Shown here: piece after piece, positions 1-8,072 of the stretch
Position numbering within the stretch: the stretch's first letter is position 1
How the letters are laid out: every line of letters begins with the position of its first letter
The notes under the pieces: model-generated
What the model was told of the DNA's origin: nothing
What the model saw: the letters and a program-made list of their open reading frames with translations, nothing else
The model's database searches: none
Source of the DNA: a bacterium
GTDB lineage: Bacteria; Bdellovibrionota_B; Oligoflexia; Oligoflexales; CAIYRB01
DNA: 33,680 nucleotides
Direction: 5' to 3'
Assembly: GCA_900299215.1 (NCBI GenBank)
Contig: OMIY01000383.1
Coordinates: forward strand, 1-33,680
Made by a program: the position numbers and the translations under genes

Positions 1-26
1 CCCATATTTAGCGATCGATAAATTGA

Positions 27-1109
27 ATGAATCAAATGGAGCCAAAAACCCTAGCTTCGACGAGGCCCAAAAACCTCATAAACCTTGCTGTTTCTTTGGC
101 CTGCGGCTATTTCGCAGCAGCTGTCCTCACCAGCCGTAGTATTTCTAACTGGGCCATGCAGCTACCAGCAACTGAAAGCAGCGAGGCCCTAGAAATTCTG
201 GTAAAAACGCACGCCAAAAGAAGCTCCAATTTTGGTGGAGACAAATTAACTAGGACCCTTGAAAGCGATTTTCAGTCGTTTCATGAACGGGCAAAAGTAC
301 CGTTACTGACTAACGAAGTAATCACCCCTCAATCTGATTCAAATCCGTCAAGACCATCCTCCACTCTGATGCATAATCCGTCACCTCTGATGACTGAATA
401 CAGGCGGAAGGGTGGAGCAAAAGACATAGACAAACAACGGCCAAATTTAAGCGTCAACAAAAAGGACGTGCTGCTGATTGGCGATTCACTAATGGCCGGC
501 ATCGGCCCCACCTTAAAGATTAGTTTGGCGAGAAAACAAAAATTAAAGTCCAATCTGATTGCCAAAATTGGCACCGGACTCGCGAGACCAGATCGATTTA
601 ATTGGGCCGAGACTTTAAAAAAAGAAGCGAGACTCCAAAAGTATCAGAAGATGATCGTGCTCCTAGGGACCAACGACACACAAAACATCAAGTTGGGAAG
701 AAAAGGCTTTCTCTTCGGCGGAACCGCTTGGCTGAAAACCTACTCGGCCCGAGTTGATGAAATAATGCGTATCAGTTGCGAATCTAGCGAGTCTGTTTAT
801 TGGCTTGGCTTACCCGCTATGAGAGATAAAGAGTTTAATCGAAAAGCTATGCATCTCAACAAGGTAATTAAATCTGTGGCCGCCAATCACGATTGCGTCA
901 GGTATTTGGATCTAAATCCAGGAAAGGAATCTGAGGATTACCAAGCCTATGCTAGCCATGGAGATCACCAAGTTAAAATTAGGGCACCTGATGGTATCCA
1001 CTATACACCGGCAGGGGCCCTGTTATTGACCAACGCCATTCTCCCCAAAATCCTACATAAATCAGATATTTCTCGGAAAAATGAAGTTTACTCGGAAAGT
1101 AAAAACTAA
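27..1109 (+). CDS. SGNH-hydrolase-like protein, DUF459 type, membrane-anchored
   Basis: This is probably an envelope SGNH/GDSL-fold protein of the DUF459 type. Residues about 17-36 form one hydrophobic segment (LINLAVSLACGYFAAAVLTS), a signal anchor. A low-complexity linker follows, and the conserved domain starts near residue 148. Block I is IGDSLMAG with the nucleophile Ser. G-ARPD follows, then LGTNDTQ (the block III GxND position), a GLPAM segment, and a C-terminal DGIHYTPAG with the Asp-His pair. This motif order is typical of DUF459, proteins often associated with O-acyl modification of surface polysaccharide; no acyltransferase is visible here, but the region upstream lies outside the window. 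The start is uncertain: ATG at 27 or at 36, with no clear Shine-Dalgarno sequence. The substrate is unknown. Fold confidence is high and function confidence low. Confidence 0.75.
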   Translation: MNQMEPKTLASTRPKNLINLAVSLACGYFAAAVLTSRSISNWAMQLPATESSEALEILVKTHAKRSSNFGGDKLTRTLESDFQSFHERAKVPLLTNEVITPQSDSNPSRPSSTLMHNPSPLMTEYRRKGGAKDIDKQRPNLSVNKKDVLLIGDSLMAGIGPTLKISLARKQKLKSNLIAKIGTGLARPDRFNWAETLKKEARLQKYQKMIVLLGTNDTQNIKLGRKGFLFGGTAWLKTYSARVDEIMRISCESSESVYWLGLPAMRDKEFNRKAMHLNKVIKSVAANHDCVRYLDLNPGKESEDYQAYASHGDHQVKIRAPDGIHYTPAGALLLTNAILPKILHKSDISRKNEVYSESKN

Positions 1110-1214
1110 AAACAAATTTATTTTATTTTACATGACAAATGAAGTTGCCTGAGCTAGCTAGGGGCCTGATTCTATTATTCGGCCCGCATAATGATTTCAG
1201 AGACTTAGGCTCCA

Positions 1215-2093
1215 ATGGCTAGATCGATCATCAGATTAGTACTCTACTTTGTTGCCATTACTGCATGTTCACCTAGTGGTAGGTCACACGATGCGGTATT
1301 CAATTCCACAACTAAAAGTCCAGTGGAAGACGTGGACACAATCAGCGCGACAGATTACTACTCATCCACGTATGGATTGATTGGAGCCACACTAAAGCAA
1401 GCCTTGCATGAAAAGATAAAGGTAGCTCTGCGCCTTCCCTACGCCAGAATTATTTACGATCTACAGTATACAGACGCCGACCCAAATCAGCCTGCAAACC
1501 TAATCATGATTTATAGCGGCAGATCTCTGCCAGCAGAAAATACTTCGACCGATCCTGAGGACTCTTGGAATAGGGAGCATGTTTGGGCTAAGTCACATGG
1601 ATTCCCCCGCACTAATATGCCGGCTCATACTGACCTACATCATGTACGACCTTGCGAAATAGCTCTCAATCGTCAAAGAGGTGATTTTATGTTCACAGAG
1701 CTGACAGATGGTGAGCATGTTACCAAGCTGACCAGCGCTTTACGAGATGCTTATCAAGGAGTCTTCTCACCGCCACCAGAGGTTCGCGGAGACATTGCGC
1801 GTATGCTACTCTACATGGATGTCCGCTATGAGGGTGACGACCCGAGAGAACCCGACCTCAGATTAGTTGAAAAACTACCCCAAGATGTCGAAAGAGGAGT
1901 CGACAGCAAGGGAGCTGGTTATCACAATCACTTGAGCACGCTCCTTAAATGGCACAAAGATGATCCAGTAGATGCTTTTGAGCGCCGCCGCAATGAACGG
2001 GTTTTTGATCGACAAAAGAACCGCAATCCCTTTATTGACCATCCCGAGTTTGCTGATTTAATTTATCGACCTGATGCGTTGCCCCAAAATTAA
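1215..2093 (+). CDS. Endonuclease I family nuclease, predicted lipoprotein
   Basis: This is a predicted secreted, membrane-tethered nuclease of the endonuclease I family (the EndA/Dns/Vvn type that cuts DNA, and often RNA, in the periplasm or outside the cell). The N-terminus is a lipoprotein signal: a basic start, a hydrophobic run and the lipobox ITAC, with Cys at residue 19. The family signature is intact: WNREHVWAKSHGFP, then DLHHVRPCEIALNRQRGD, which together carry the beta-beta-alpha-metal catalytic His and metal-binding residues. Length (292 aa) is normal for the family. The stop overlaps by about 4 bp the stop of the convergent lipase gene. The role could be nutrient scavenging or degradation of extracellular or prey DNA; the sequence does not discriminate. 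Confidence 0.9.
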   Translation: MARSIIRLVLYFVAITACSPSGRSHDAVFNSTTKSPVEDVDTISATDYYSSTYGLIGATLKQALHEKIKVALRLPYARIIYDLQYTDADPNQPANLIMIYSGRSLPAENTSTDPEDSWNREHVWAKSHGFPRTNMPAHTDLHHVRPCEIALNRQRGDFMFTELTDGEHVTKLTSALRDAYQGVFSPPPEVRGDIARMLLYMDVRYEGDDPREPDLRLVEKLPQDVERGVDSKGAGYHNHLSTLLKWHKDDPVDAFERRRNERVFDRQKNRNPFIDHPEFADLIYRPDALPQN

Positions 2094-3136
2094 AGTGCAA
2101 ACCTCTGCATGGCTTCGGCCAGATTACAGACGTATCGCATACCAGGGTGTTCAACAAGGCGCTCGCTGATCTTGATCGACACATCTTTAATCGAACGGGC
2201 GCCCTGCAATGCACCATCGAGTGACGTCCAAAAGATTTCGTCCAAATTGCCGGTTGATTCCTCAGGCGGTAACTGATTGTCATTTAGCAGCATGAGAAAA
2301 CCGTCCGGTCTATGGTAATTGAGTTTTTTCACGAGGCCCTCCAACTGAGCCTGCAGCGGAGCGACATCCCACGGAATCACACGGGCAAACGTAGCAGCGA
2401 CATCACGACTTGGTGGAACTCTGGGAGTTATGTCGTTAACATGCTCTAGACGGTAATATCGGTCACCAACGAGCTCCTTGACTTGTGCATAAAACTCTTC
2501 ATTGCCCACTCGGGGTTGGCCTGAAGTGTAAATTCCAGCAACTTCATGGCCCATGATTTTAAGGCGCATGCCGTACATGAGCGCCATGGCGCCACCCAAA
2601 CTATGACCTACAAGGTAGAGAGGCTTTGGATCACGCTCTATGCGCTGTAGTAAAGGCTCCATGACCACGCCTTGGAGCTTTTCGAAATGGCGGCGCATAC
2701 CAAAATGCCCTGCCCCTGCAAGTCCTATAGGCCCATAGGAAACTTGATTGAATAGCGAATCCTTGATGGCTTCCTCATAGCTTGAGGTTCCACGGAAGGC
2801 CACTAGTCTAAAATCATCCATTTCTGCGACTAGCCCGTAAAACCCCTCCCTAGGTTTGCCTAGGTACAGCACATCACGAAATTGCCATGCCTTAAACTGG
2901 GCCTCGATCAGCTCCCGGCTGCGCTTTTCAACCACATAACTTGCCAAGGTCGTGAGCAGGGCGTTGTCAGTCTGGAATTCCGTCGAAACGCGAAAGGAGG
3001 CAGACGGAACCTGACTCGCACAGTCTAACGGCACCAGCACAGGCTCTATGGTCCAAGCTCGGCCACTGACTGATGACAAACAAGCATAAAACACCATGCA
3101 GGAACGGAAGACGGCACGGCGAGCGAATGAAGTCAT
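2090..3136 (-). CDS. Secreted class 3 lipase (alpha/beta hydrolase)
   Basis: This is a class 3 lipase-like alpha/beta hydrolase, expected to cleave ester bonds of acylglycerols or phospholipids outside the cytoplasm. The nucleophile elbow is LVGHSLGGAMAL. An upstream LVAFRGTSSYEEAIKD matches the family's oxyanion-region motif FRGT. A likely catalytic Asp lies in HVNDITPRVPP and a likely His in NYHRPDGF. The ORF track opens at 3178, where a GGGAGG motif sits only 3 nt from ATG. I prefer ATG 3136: it has GGAG with 6-nt spacing, and the protein then begins with a Sec-type signal (RR, a hydrophobic stretch, SVSGRAW). The preferred product is 348 aa. It converges with the endonuclease I gene with overlapping stops. 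Substrate class is inferred only. Confidence 0.85.
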   Translation of the reverse strand: MTSFARRAVFRSCMVFYACLSSVSGRAWTIEPVLVPLDCASQVPSASFRVSTEFQTDNALLTTLASYVVEKRSRELIEAQFKAWQFRDVLYLGKPREGFYGLVAEMDDFRLVAFRGTSSYEEAIKDSLFNQVSYGPIGLAGAGHFGMRRHFEKLQGVVMEPLLQRIERDPKPLYLVGHSLGGAMALMYGMRLKIMGHEVAGIYTSGQPRVGNEEFYAQVKELVGDRYYRLEHVNDITPRVPPSRDVAATFARVIPWDVAPLQAQLEGLVKKLNYHRPDGFLMLLNDNQLPPEESTGNLDEIFWTSLDGALQGARSIKDVSIKISERLVEHPGMRYVCNLAEAMQRFAL

Positions 3137-3305
3137 CAATTGCTCCAGATGTCGTCGACCATGCAGCCGCACGATCATAAACCTCCCTGTTCCATTGCAC
3201 GCTATGGGGCCAGCGCCACAGGCTCGGTCTTCGCTTGGGTCACGGTCGCTAAGATTGCTCTTTTACCAAATTATAAGAGAATTTTGCCGCTTGGTCGAGA
3301 GCTTT

Positions 3306-4547
3306 CTAATCAAGCCGTCGGGCAATAAATAAACCAATACCGATTCCCTCTTCAATTGCCTGATCCTCAATGCTTTGGGCGAAAGACTTACTAGTTTTTA
3401 GGTCACAAACAAATGCGACATCACCTCGACGGTTCATCGTCGGCGCGTTATTGAAAATGCCGGTCTGTGCATCGACTTTTCCGATGGTCGCGACCCCAAG
3501 ATCAGTCACAACTTGGTCACCACCGCGCACGATCGGGGTAAGAATGGCATCAGTTGATAGATAAATACCACTGCGTCCATTCACGTTGATTCTAAGTGCG
3601 ACCATACCTGCATCATTCAAAACAGCTGGGAAAAGCTCTGCCTGGCCTTCCACGTCGCGCGGCGGAATAGTGAGGATTTGACCATTTGTTCGGCGCAAAA
3701 TCCACTTAAGCCCTCCCCTTTTTGCATACCTAGAATACAAGAGATCGCCACGCTCGTTACCAACAAGCCATGGCGCCAAGAACCCGCTGCCTGCGTCGCC
3801 TTCGTTGTCACCAGCTGCTACCAAGAGCTCGGGATCACGCCCTGGTCGGAGATAATAAATCGCCGAGTCCCCCGCAGAAATTGAATGCAAGGCATGCACT
3901 ACAACGTCCAATTTATTGACAAAGTGCACGCCGTGAAAAAAATAAAATTTACTCGCCGCATCAATGCTGCGCGTCGAGGCGAGTTTATGCCAAATGCCGT
4001 CGCTGAAGTAACTTAGTTCCTGCGCCAATGCTCCAAAGCTAAGTTTGGCTGCATAAGTTCCGTTGTTTAAGGAACGAAGGGCTCGGTAGGCGCTGAGACC
4101 TTTGGGCTCAGCTGTTAGCAAGGTGACTTTTCCCGCGGCAAAGCTGTATCGATAAATACCGAGCGCACGCGCTTCCTCAGTTAGCGTGAAGAGAACTCCG
4201 TCATCCCCATCTGAGGTGATCTCAGATATTTGCTGGTTGCTATTGAACGCCTCAAATACAATGCTGCCAGCCAACCAATTATGCTCACGAACCCACACCG
4301 CCGCCTTACCGTTGGGACCGGTGAGCAATGCTAGAGCTAGATCTCCTGCATCGTTCATGACGACCGGTTGAAAAGCGGGATAATAACCCTCTTCGATTGC
4401 AAAGCTGCCGAACCTGGAGCCAACAGCATTCATGCGTGCAGCTAGTTTGATGCGGTATTCAGCTCCATAAGAGGTGCCAGCAACAAAGACCATCATGGTG
4501 CCCAAAAGCAAGCCCCAAAAAGCCAATGACAACAGCCTGCAGCGCAT
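3306..4547 (-). CDS. Secreted repeat protein with NDAG-type repeats, function unknown
   Basis: I do not recognise a specific function. The protein starts with a clear Sec signal peptide (LLSLAFWGLLLGTMMVFVAGTSYGAEY). The mature part carries spaced repeats built around an Asn-Asp-x-Gly-Asp/Met turn followed by a hydrophobic strand: VMNDAGDLALAL, LNDAGMVALRI, MNRRGDVAFVC. These look like secreted beta-propeller-like proteins annotated in many environmental bacteria as DUF7453/choice-of-anchor type, but that family name is from memory and unverified. No catalytic motif and no C-terminal sorting signal is evident. It runs in the same direction as the downstream lipase with a gap of about 170 bp, and is divergent from the Pro/Gly repeat gene. 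Confidence 0.7.
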   Translation of the reverse strand: MRCRLLSLAFWGLLLGTMMVFVAGTSYGAEYRIKLAARMNAVGSRFGSFAIEEGYYPAFQPVVMNDAGDLALALLTGPNGKAAVWVREHNWLAGSIVFEAFNSNQQISEITSDGDDGVLFTLTEEARALGIYRYSFAAGKVTLLTAEPKGLSAYRALRSLNNGTYAAKLSFGALAQELSYFSDGIWHKLASTRSIDAASKFYFFHGVHFVNKLDVVVHALHSISAGDSAIYYLRPGRDPELLVAAGDNEGDAGSGFLAPWLVGNERGDLLYSRYAKRGGLKWILRRTNGQILTIPPRDVEGQAELFPAVLNDAGMVALRINVNGRSGIYLSTDAILTPIVRGGDQVVTDLGVATIGKVDAQTGIFNNAPTMNRRGDVAFVCDLKTSKSFAQSIEDQAIEEGIGIGLFIARRLD

Positions 4548-4568
4548 AGCTAAGACCCCACTTAACTA

Positions 4569-4599
4569 CGTCATTTCAACAGGTTGCGTCAAAATGACG
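4569..4599. promoter_or_regulatory. Inverted repeat in divergent promoter region
   Basis: CGTCATTT (4569-4576) and AAATGACG (4592-4599) form a perfect 8-bp inverted repeat with a 15-bp spacer, in the 185-bp region between two divergently transcribed secreted-protein genes. It could be an operator for a dimeric regulator. A second palindromic element, CCATGG-TG-CCATGG, lies at about 4657-4670. No regulator assignment is possible. Confidence 0.3.
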
Positions 4600-4732
4600 G
4601 AACTTGTTTTTTATGTAAATTCGCATAAAGATGAAACCAAGAAACTCGACATCAGCCATGGTGCCATGGATGACGCCGCGGGACTAGTTAGATCGCGAAT
4701 TTGAACTAAACCATTTTTTCAGGAGTGAGGGC

Positions 4733-5410
4733 ATGAAGAGGACGCTGACTTTAGTGGTCGCGCCTTGGTGGCTAGCGATGACATCGCTGGTCAGTCCAGT
4801 GGCGGCCGCAGACGACAATGACAATGTCGATCGAGAAGAAGAACCCCAAGCGGAAGATGATGAACTGGTCTGCGAGCAAATCCAAGATCAGGATTTGTGT
4901 GAGGCGAAGGACCACTGCATTTACGACGAGGATCAGAGCCTGTGTCAAACCAAAGAGGGCTCCACGTTAGGTGACCAAACGTTCGAGTTTCACGGCGGCG
5001 GCTTTCACCCAGGAGGAGGCTATCACCCCGGTCCTGGCCCGCGCCCAGGACCGTACCCAGGCCCACGCCCAGGGCCGTACCCAGGACCACGTCCAGGCCC
5101 GTACCCAGGACCACGTCCAGGCCCGTACCCAGGACCAGGCCCAGGCCCGTACCCAGGACCACGTCCATGGCCCGGCCCTGGACCGATCCCAGTGCCGGTA
5201 CCAGTGCCGATTCCGGCCCCTTACCCAACACCCTATCCACAGCCGTACCCGCAGCCGTATCCGCAGCCGAGGCCCAATCCGGGGTATTGGTGTGATCCAT
5301 ACAGCAATCAGTGCTACCCATACTGCACCAACGGCAGCAATAACGGTAACGGTTGGGGTTACCAACCAGAGCTTGGTGGACCAAATGGCTCTTGCCGGGT
5401 TCCCTACTAA
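4733..5410 (+). CDS. Secreted Pro/Gly-rich repeat protein with Cys-rich flanks
   Basis: This is an exported protein of unknown function. It has a Sec signal (TLVVAPWWLAMTSLVSPVAAADD), then an acidic segment with four Cys (CEQIQDQDLCEAKDHCIYDEDQSLC). The central low-complexity tract has about five copies of the octad PGPRPGPY, followed by a PVPVPIP stretch and PYPQ repeats. The tail is a second Cys cluster (CDPYSNQCYPYC) plus a Gly/Asn-rich end. Paired Cys clusters around a polyproline-type rod suggest an extended, disulfide-capped surface or matrix protein; this is inference. The Shine-Dalgarno AGGAGTGAGGGC precedes ATG. Long ORFs in other frames here are repeat artefacts. The 12-bp hairpin downstream may end the transcript. 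Confidence 0.8.
   Translation: MKRTLTLVVAPWWLAMTSLVSPVAAADDNDNVDREEEPQAEDDELVCEQIQDQDLCEAKDHCIYDEDQSLCQTKEGSTLGDQTFEFHGGGFHPGGGYHPGPGPRPGPYPGPRPGPYPGPRPGPYPGPRPGPYPGPGPGPYPGPRPWPGPGPIPVPVPVPIPAPYPTPYPQPYPQPYPQPRPNPGYWCDPYSNQCYPYCTNGSNNGNGWGYQPELGGPNGSCRVPY
5035..5190 (+). repeat. 24-bp coding tandem repeat (PGPRPGPY)
   Basis: A coding minisatellite: a unit of 24 bp (for example ggaccacgtccaggcccg plus tac-cca) is repeated about five times, with two copies nearly identical at DNA level. It encodes the Pro/Gly octad. The in-phase 24-bp period means copy-number change would keep the frame. A shorter 12-bp periodicity (PYPQ) follows at about 5220-5275. Confidence 0.85.
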
Positions 5411-5434
5411 AATTAGCAAATTAAGTTGAGGCAC

Positions 5435-5463
5435 ACGGCCGGTGGAAACCATCCACCGGCCGT
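5435..5463 (+). terminator. Strong hairpin after the repeat-protein gene
   Basis: CGGCCGGTGGA (5436-5446) pairs perfectly with TCCACCGGCCG (5452-5462) around an AACCA loop, extendable by an A-T pair. It lies 25 bp after the stop codon. The following sequence (TTGTCG) is not a good U-tract, so this may be a Rho-dependent or RNA-stabilising 3' hairpin rather than a classical intrinsic terminator. Confidence 0.5.
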
Positions 5464-5577
5464 TGTCGTAGGGCTACATTATAATTTAAAGGTCCAAGCT
5501 AAACTAACCTTTCAGTGCTACGTTAATAAGGCTGCATTGTCCCCCCAATTCCACCGCCACTTGGAAAGGTCCAGGAC

Positions 5578-6849
5578 ATGGCTACCATTGCCTTAATTAA
5601 CATAGATATGCACGGTCACGTTAACCCTACTCTGGGACTCGCAGCTGAGCTGACCCGAGCGGGGCATAAAGTTCACTTTTTTAGTGCCGAGGATTTCCGG
5701 CAGCCAGTATCCGCAACTGGAGCGCTTTTTCATGCCTACCCCACTGCGATAGGAAAAGCCATCGCTGAAACCGCCCAAATACAAGCAGTAGCGGACCAGA
5801 GCGGTAGAGCGGCACCGAAAGAGATGTCACCTCTAAAGCGAGGTCTGGATGAATTTACTGCGACTTTTGATCCGCTATGTGCAGCGATCAGTGAGCTTAA
5901 GCCAGACGTCATGCTTGTTGATTTTGTTTCACTTGCCGCCAAAATCATCGCGGACAATTTAAAAATTCCGCAAATCAAGTTCTTCACTACTTATGCAACT
6001 AACGAACATTACGATTTGATGGCAGCATCGTTCGCCAAACGCGATCCGATGACACCTGAAAGTCTGGCGGCGGCTCAGAAAATTATCGATCAAGAATGTC
6101 ATGCTTGGGGTATGAAAAGCCCCAATTCAGTGAAGTCAATGCGAGAAATTGCTGACGACAATCTAGTTTTCCTGCCCCGCGCTTTACAGCCCTTGGGAGA
6201 AACCTTTGACCGTCGATTCCATTTCGTAGGTCCATGTTTCTTACCAGCTCCCGCTGGCAATGCCAGTGCGCTCATACCTCCTGGGGAAGGACCGGTCATG
6301 GTGATTTCACTTGGGTCACTATTTCATGAATGGCCAGAATTCTATCGAAGTTGCATAGAGGCATTTGGGGAAACATCTTGGCGTGTGGTCATGAGCATTG
6401 GCAAACACCTGAACATTTCAGACTTGGGCATGATTCCAGGCAACTTCAAAGTACTACCCCACATTCCTCAAGTGGCATTGCTACAACATGCAGCTATTTT
6501 TATTTCGCATGGCGGCATGAACTCAACGATGGAGAGTCTGAGCTACGAGGTTCCGCTTGTCGTCATACCTCAGATCGAAGAGCAAATGATTACTGCACGC
6601 CAAGTTGATTCTATGGGTCTAGGTATAGCATTGGACCGCCCGACGCTTACAACGAGTTCTCTTGCTGAAGCCGTAAATCGAGTTCACAACAATCCTAGCT
6701 TTGCAAAAAATGTCAGCACAATGGCGGCGGCAATTGCAGAAGCAGGAGGCCCTAAGTCAGTCTTACGCATCGTTGAAAACATTATTAGTTCCAAAAGCGA
6801 AAACGTATGTGCAGAGGAAGCGCAAAACTCTAAAGAGTTTGGGAGGTAA
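5578..6849 (+). CDS. GT1 family glycosyltransferase, MGT-like (GT-B fold)
   Basis: This is a UDP-sugar-dependent glycosyltransferase of the GT1/MGT (macrolide glycosyltransferase) type. The N-terminal acceptor domain begins with MHGHVNPTLGLAAEL, where the His is the usual catalytic base position. The C-terminal donor domain has VISLGSLF, VLPHIPQVALLQHAAIFISHGGMNSTMESL (the HGG-N-S/T nucleotide-sugar signature) and VVIPQIEEQMITARQV. At 423 aa it is normal for the family. It is tightly followed (2-bp gap) by an MFS exporter and then an SGNH hydrolase, so it likely glycosylates a small hydrophobic molecule or lipid that is then exported. Acceptor and sugar are unknown; the pathway is inferred from context. 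Confidence 0.88.
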   Translation: MATIALINIDMHGHVNPTLGLAAELTRAGHKVHFFSAEDFRQPVSATGALFHAYPTAIGKAIAETAQIQAVADQSGRAAPKEMSPLKRGLDEFTATFDPLCAAISELKPDVMLVDFVSLAAKIIADNLKIPQIKFFTTYATNEHYDLMAASFAKRDPMTPESLAAAQKIIDQECHAWGMKSPNSVKSMREIADDNLVFLPRALQPLGETFDRRFHFVGPCFLPAPAGNASALIPPGEGPVMVISLGSLFHEWPEFYRSCIEAFGETSWRVVMSIGKHLNISDLGMIPGNFKVLPHIPQVALLQHAAIFISHGGMNSTMESLSYEVPLVVIPQIEEQMITARQVDSMGLGIALDRPTLTTSSLAEAVNRVHNNPSFAKNVSTMAAAIAEAGGPKSVLRIVENIISSKSENVCAEEAQNSKEFGR

Positions 6850-6851
6850 TT

Positions 6852-8033
6852 TTGTCTAAGCCTAATTACCTAACTTCGGTGCTAATTTTAGCTGGGGTAC
6901 AGCTGTCGCATATCTTGGATTTTGTCATCTTGATGCCTCTTGGTCCGATGTTAACTCGAGCACTAAATATCACAACTCAGAGCTTTTCATGGTTGGTATC
7001 TGTTTACACTCTAAGTGCAGCGGCTAGCTGTTTCCTGGCAGCATTCGTAATGGATCGCTTTGACCGGAAAAAGATCCTCGTTTCAATCTACAGTGGCCTC
7101 GTGATCGGGACATTCTTGTGTGCGGCAAGTGGAAAGTTTGAGCTCCTATTGGCAGCAAGGGTGATCACCGGATTTTTCGGCGGCTTACTCCAATCAATTA
7201 TTCTAGCTATTGTCGGTGACATCGTACCGTCAGATCACCGGGGGCGTGCCACTGGCATCATTATGGCGGCTTTTGCTGTATCATCCGTTGTTGGTGTACC
7301 ACTTGGTCTTGCCATCGCAAATGCCGCTGGATGGCAGGCTACCTTCATTGCCATCGCTGCTTTCAGCCTCGTAAATCTGGGACTCGTAGCCTGGTGGATA
7401 CCAAATTTAAAAGGCCACCTTAGTATCAGTCATAGTGTATCCGTCGGAGCCGAATTTCGTGCTTTGACGATGAATCGTACGACTTGGCTGGCCTGGTTAC
7501 TTATCATGTCGATGATGAGCGTTTTCGGTATGTTTCCGTTCATAAGCCAATTTATCGTCCAAACCCTGCAAATAGAAGAAGCAAATTTGCCGCACATTTA
7601 TCTGGTGCAGGGGATTGCAACGATGGTAGCTGCCCCACTAATAGGCCGTCTTTCGGATCAATTTGGCTCCAAGTCAGTTTTCATGACTTGCACTTTACTC
7701 TCAATAGTTCTCGTAACCTGGTTCACTCACCTCGAAACAGCAACATTGTTTACAGTCATTGCAATCAATACAGCAATGGCGGCCGTAGGCATCGGTCGCA
7801 TGACTCCGTCCATGGATCTTATCAGCCGAAGCATCACCGCCAGTAAAAGAGGAAGCTTCATGACGTTAGTAGCAGCCGTTCAGCAATTGGCCGCCAGCGG
7901 CGCCGCGTACAGTGGTGGATTGATTCTGAGTGGAACCAGGGGAATGGCCGATTTTCCTGTAGTCGGATGGTTAGTCGCAGGAACCATGGCAGTATCCATA
8001 GCAGTGAGCACTAAGATAAAAACGGTAGAATAG
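6852..8033 (+). CDS. MFS transporter (DHA1-like drug/metabolite efflux)
   Basis: This is an integral inner-membrane major facilitator protein of 393 aa, with a pattern consistent with 12 transmembrane helices. The loop 2-3 signature is present as DRFDRKK, with LDFVILMPLGP in helix 1, as in DHA1-type proton antiporters. A second-half motif GRLSDQFGSK repeats the loop signature. Translation starts at TTG 6852; GGGAGG lies 5 nt upstream, overlapping the end of the glycosyltransferase gene, so the two are almost certainly co-translated. The likely role is export of the glycosylated product or resistance to a toxic compound; the substrate is unknown. Confidence 0.88.
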   Translation: MSKPNYLTSVLILAGVQLSHILDFVILMPLGPMLTRALNITTQSFSWLVSVYTLSAAASCFLAAFVMDRFDRKKILVSIYSGLVIGTFLCAASGKFELLLAARVITGFFGGLLQSIILAIVGDIVPSDHRGRATGIIMAAFAVSSVVGVPLGLAIANAAGWQATFIAIAAFSLVNLGLVAWWIPNLKGHLSISHSVSVGAEFRALTMNRTTWLAWLLIMSMMSVFGMFPFISQFIVQTLQIEEANLPHIYLVQGIATMVAAPLIGRLSDQFGSKSVFMTCTLLSIVLVTWFTHLETATLFTVIAINTAMAAVGIGRMTPSMDLISRSITASKRGSFMTLVAAVQQLAASGAAYSGGLILSGTRGMADFPVVGWLVAGTMAVSIAVSTKIKTVE

Positions 8034-8072
8034 TGACATAGACTCAGGTTTTAAGAAAAGGAGCAAAACCTA

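Noticed and set aside
5035-5190. Regularly repeated 24-bp DNA that could be mistaken for a CRISPR array
   Set aside because: Repeats are contiguous and code in frame for a Pro/Gly protein; there are no unique spacers and no cas genes.
4791-5452. Long ORFs of 161 and 197 aa on the minus strand and 152 aa in another plus frame across the Pro/Gly repeats
   Set aside because: The 24-bp period keeps all frames open; the composition (WSWVRAW, ARTQDHV repeats) is translation of the same repeat, with no signal or domain.
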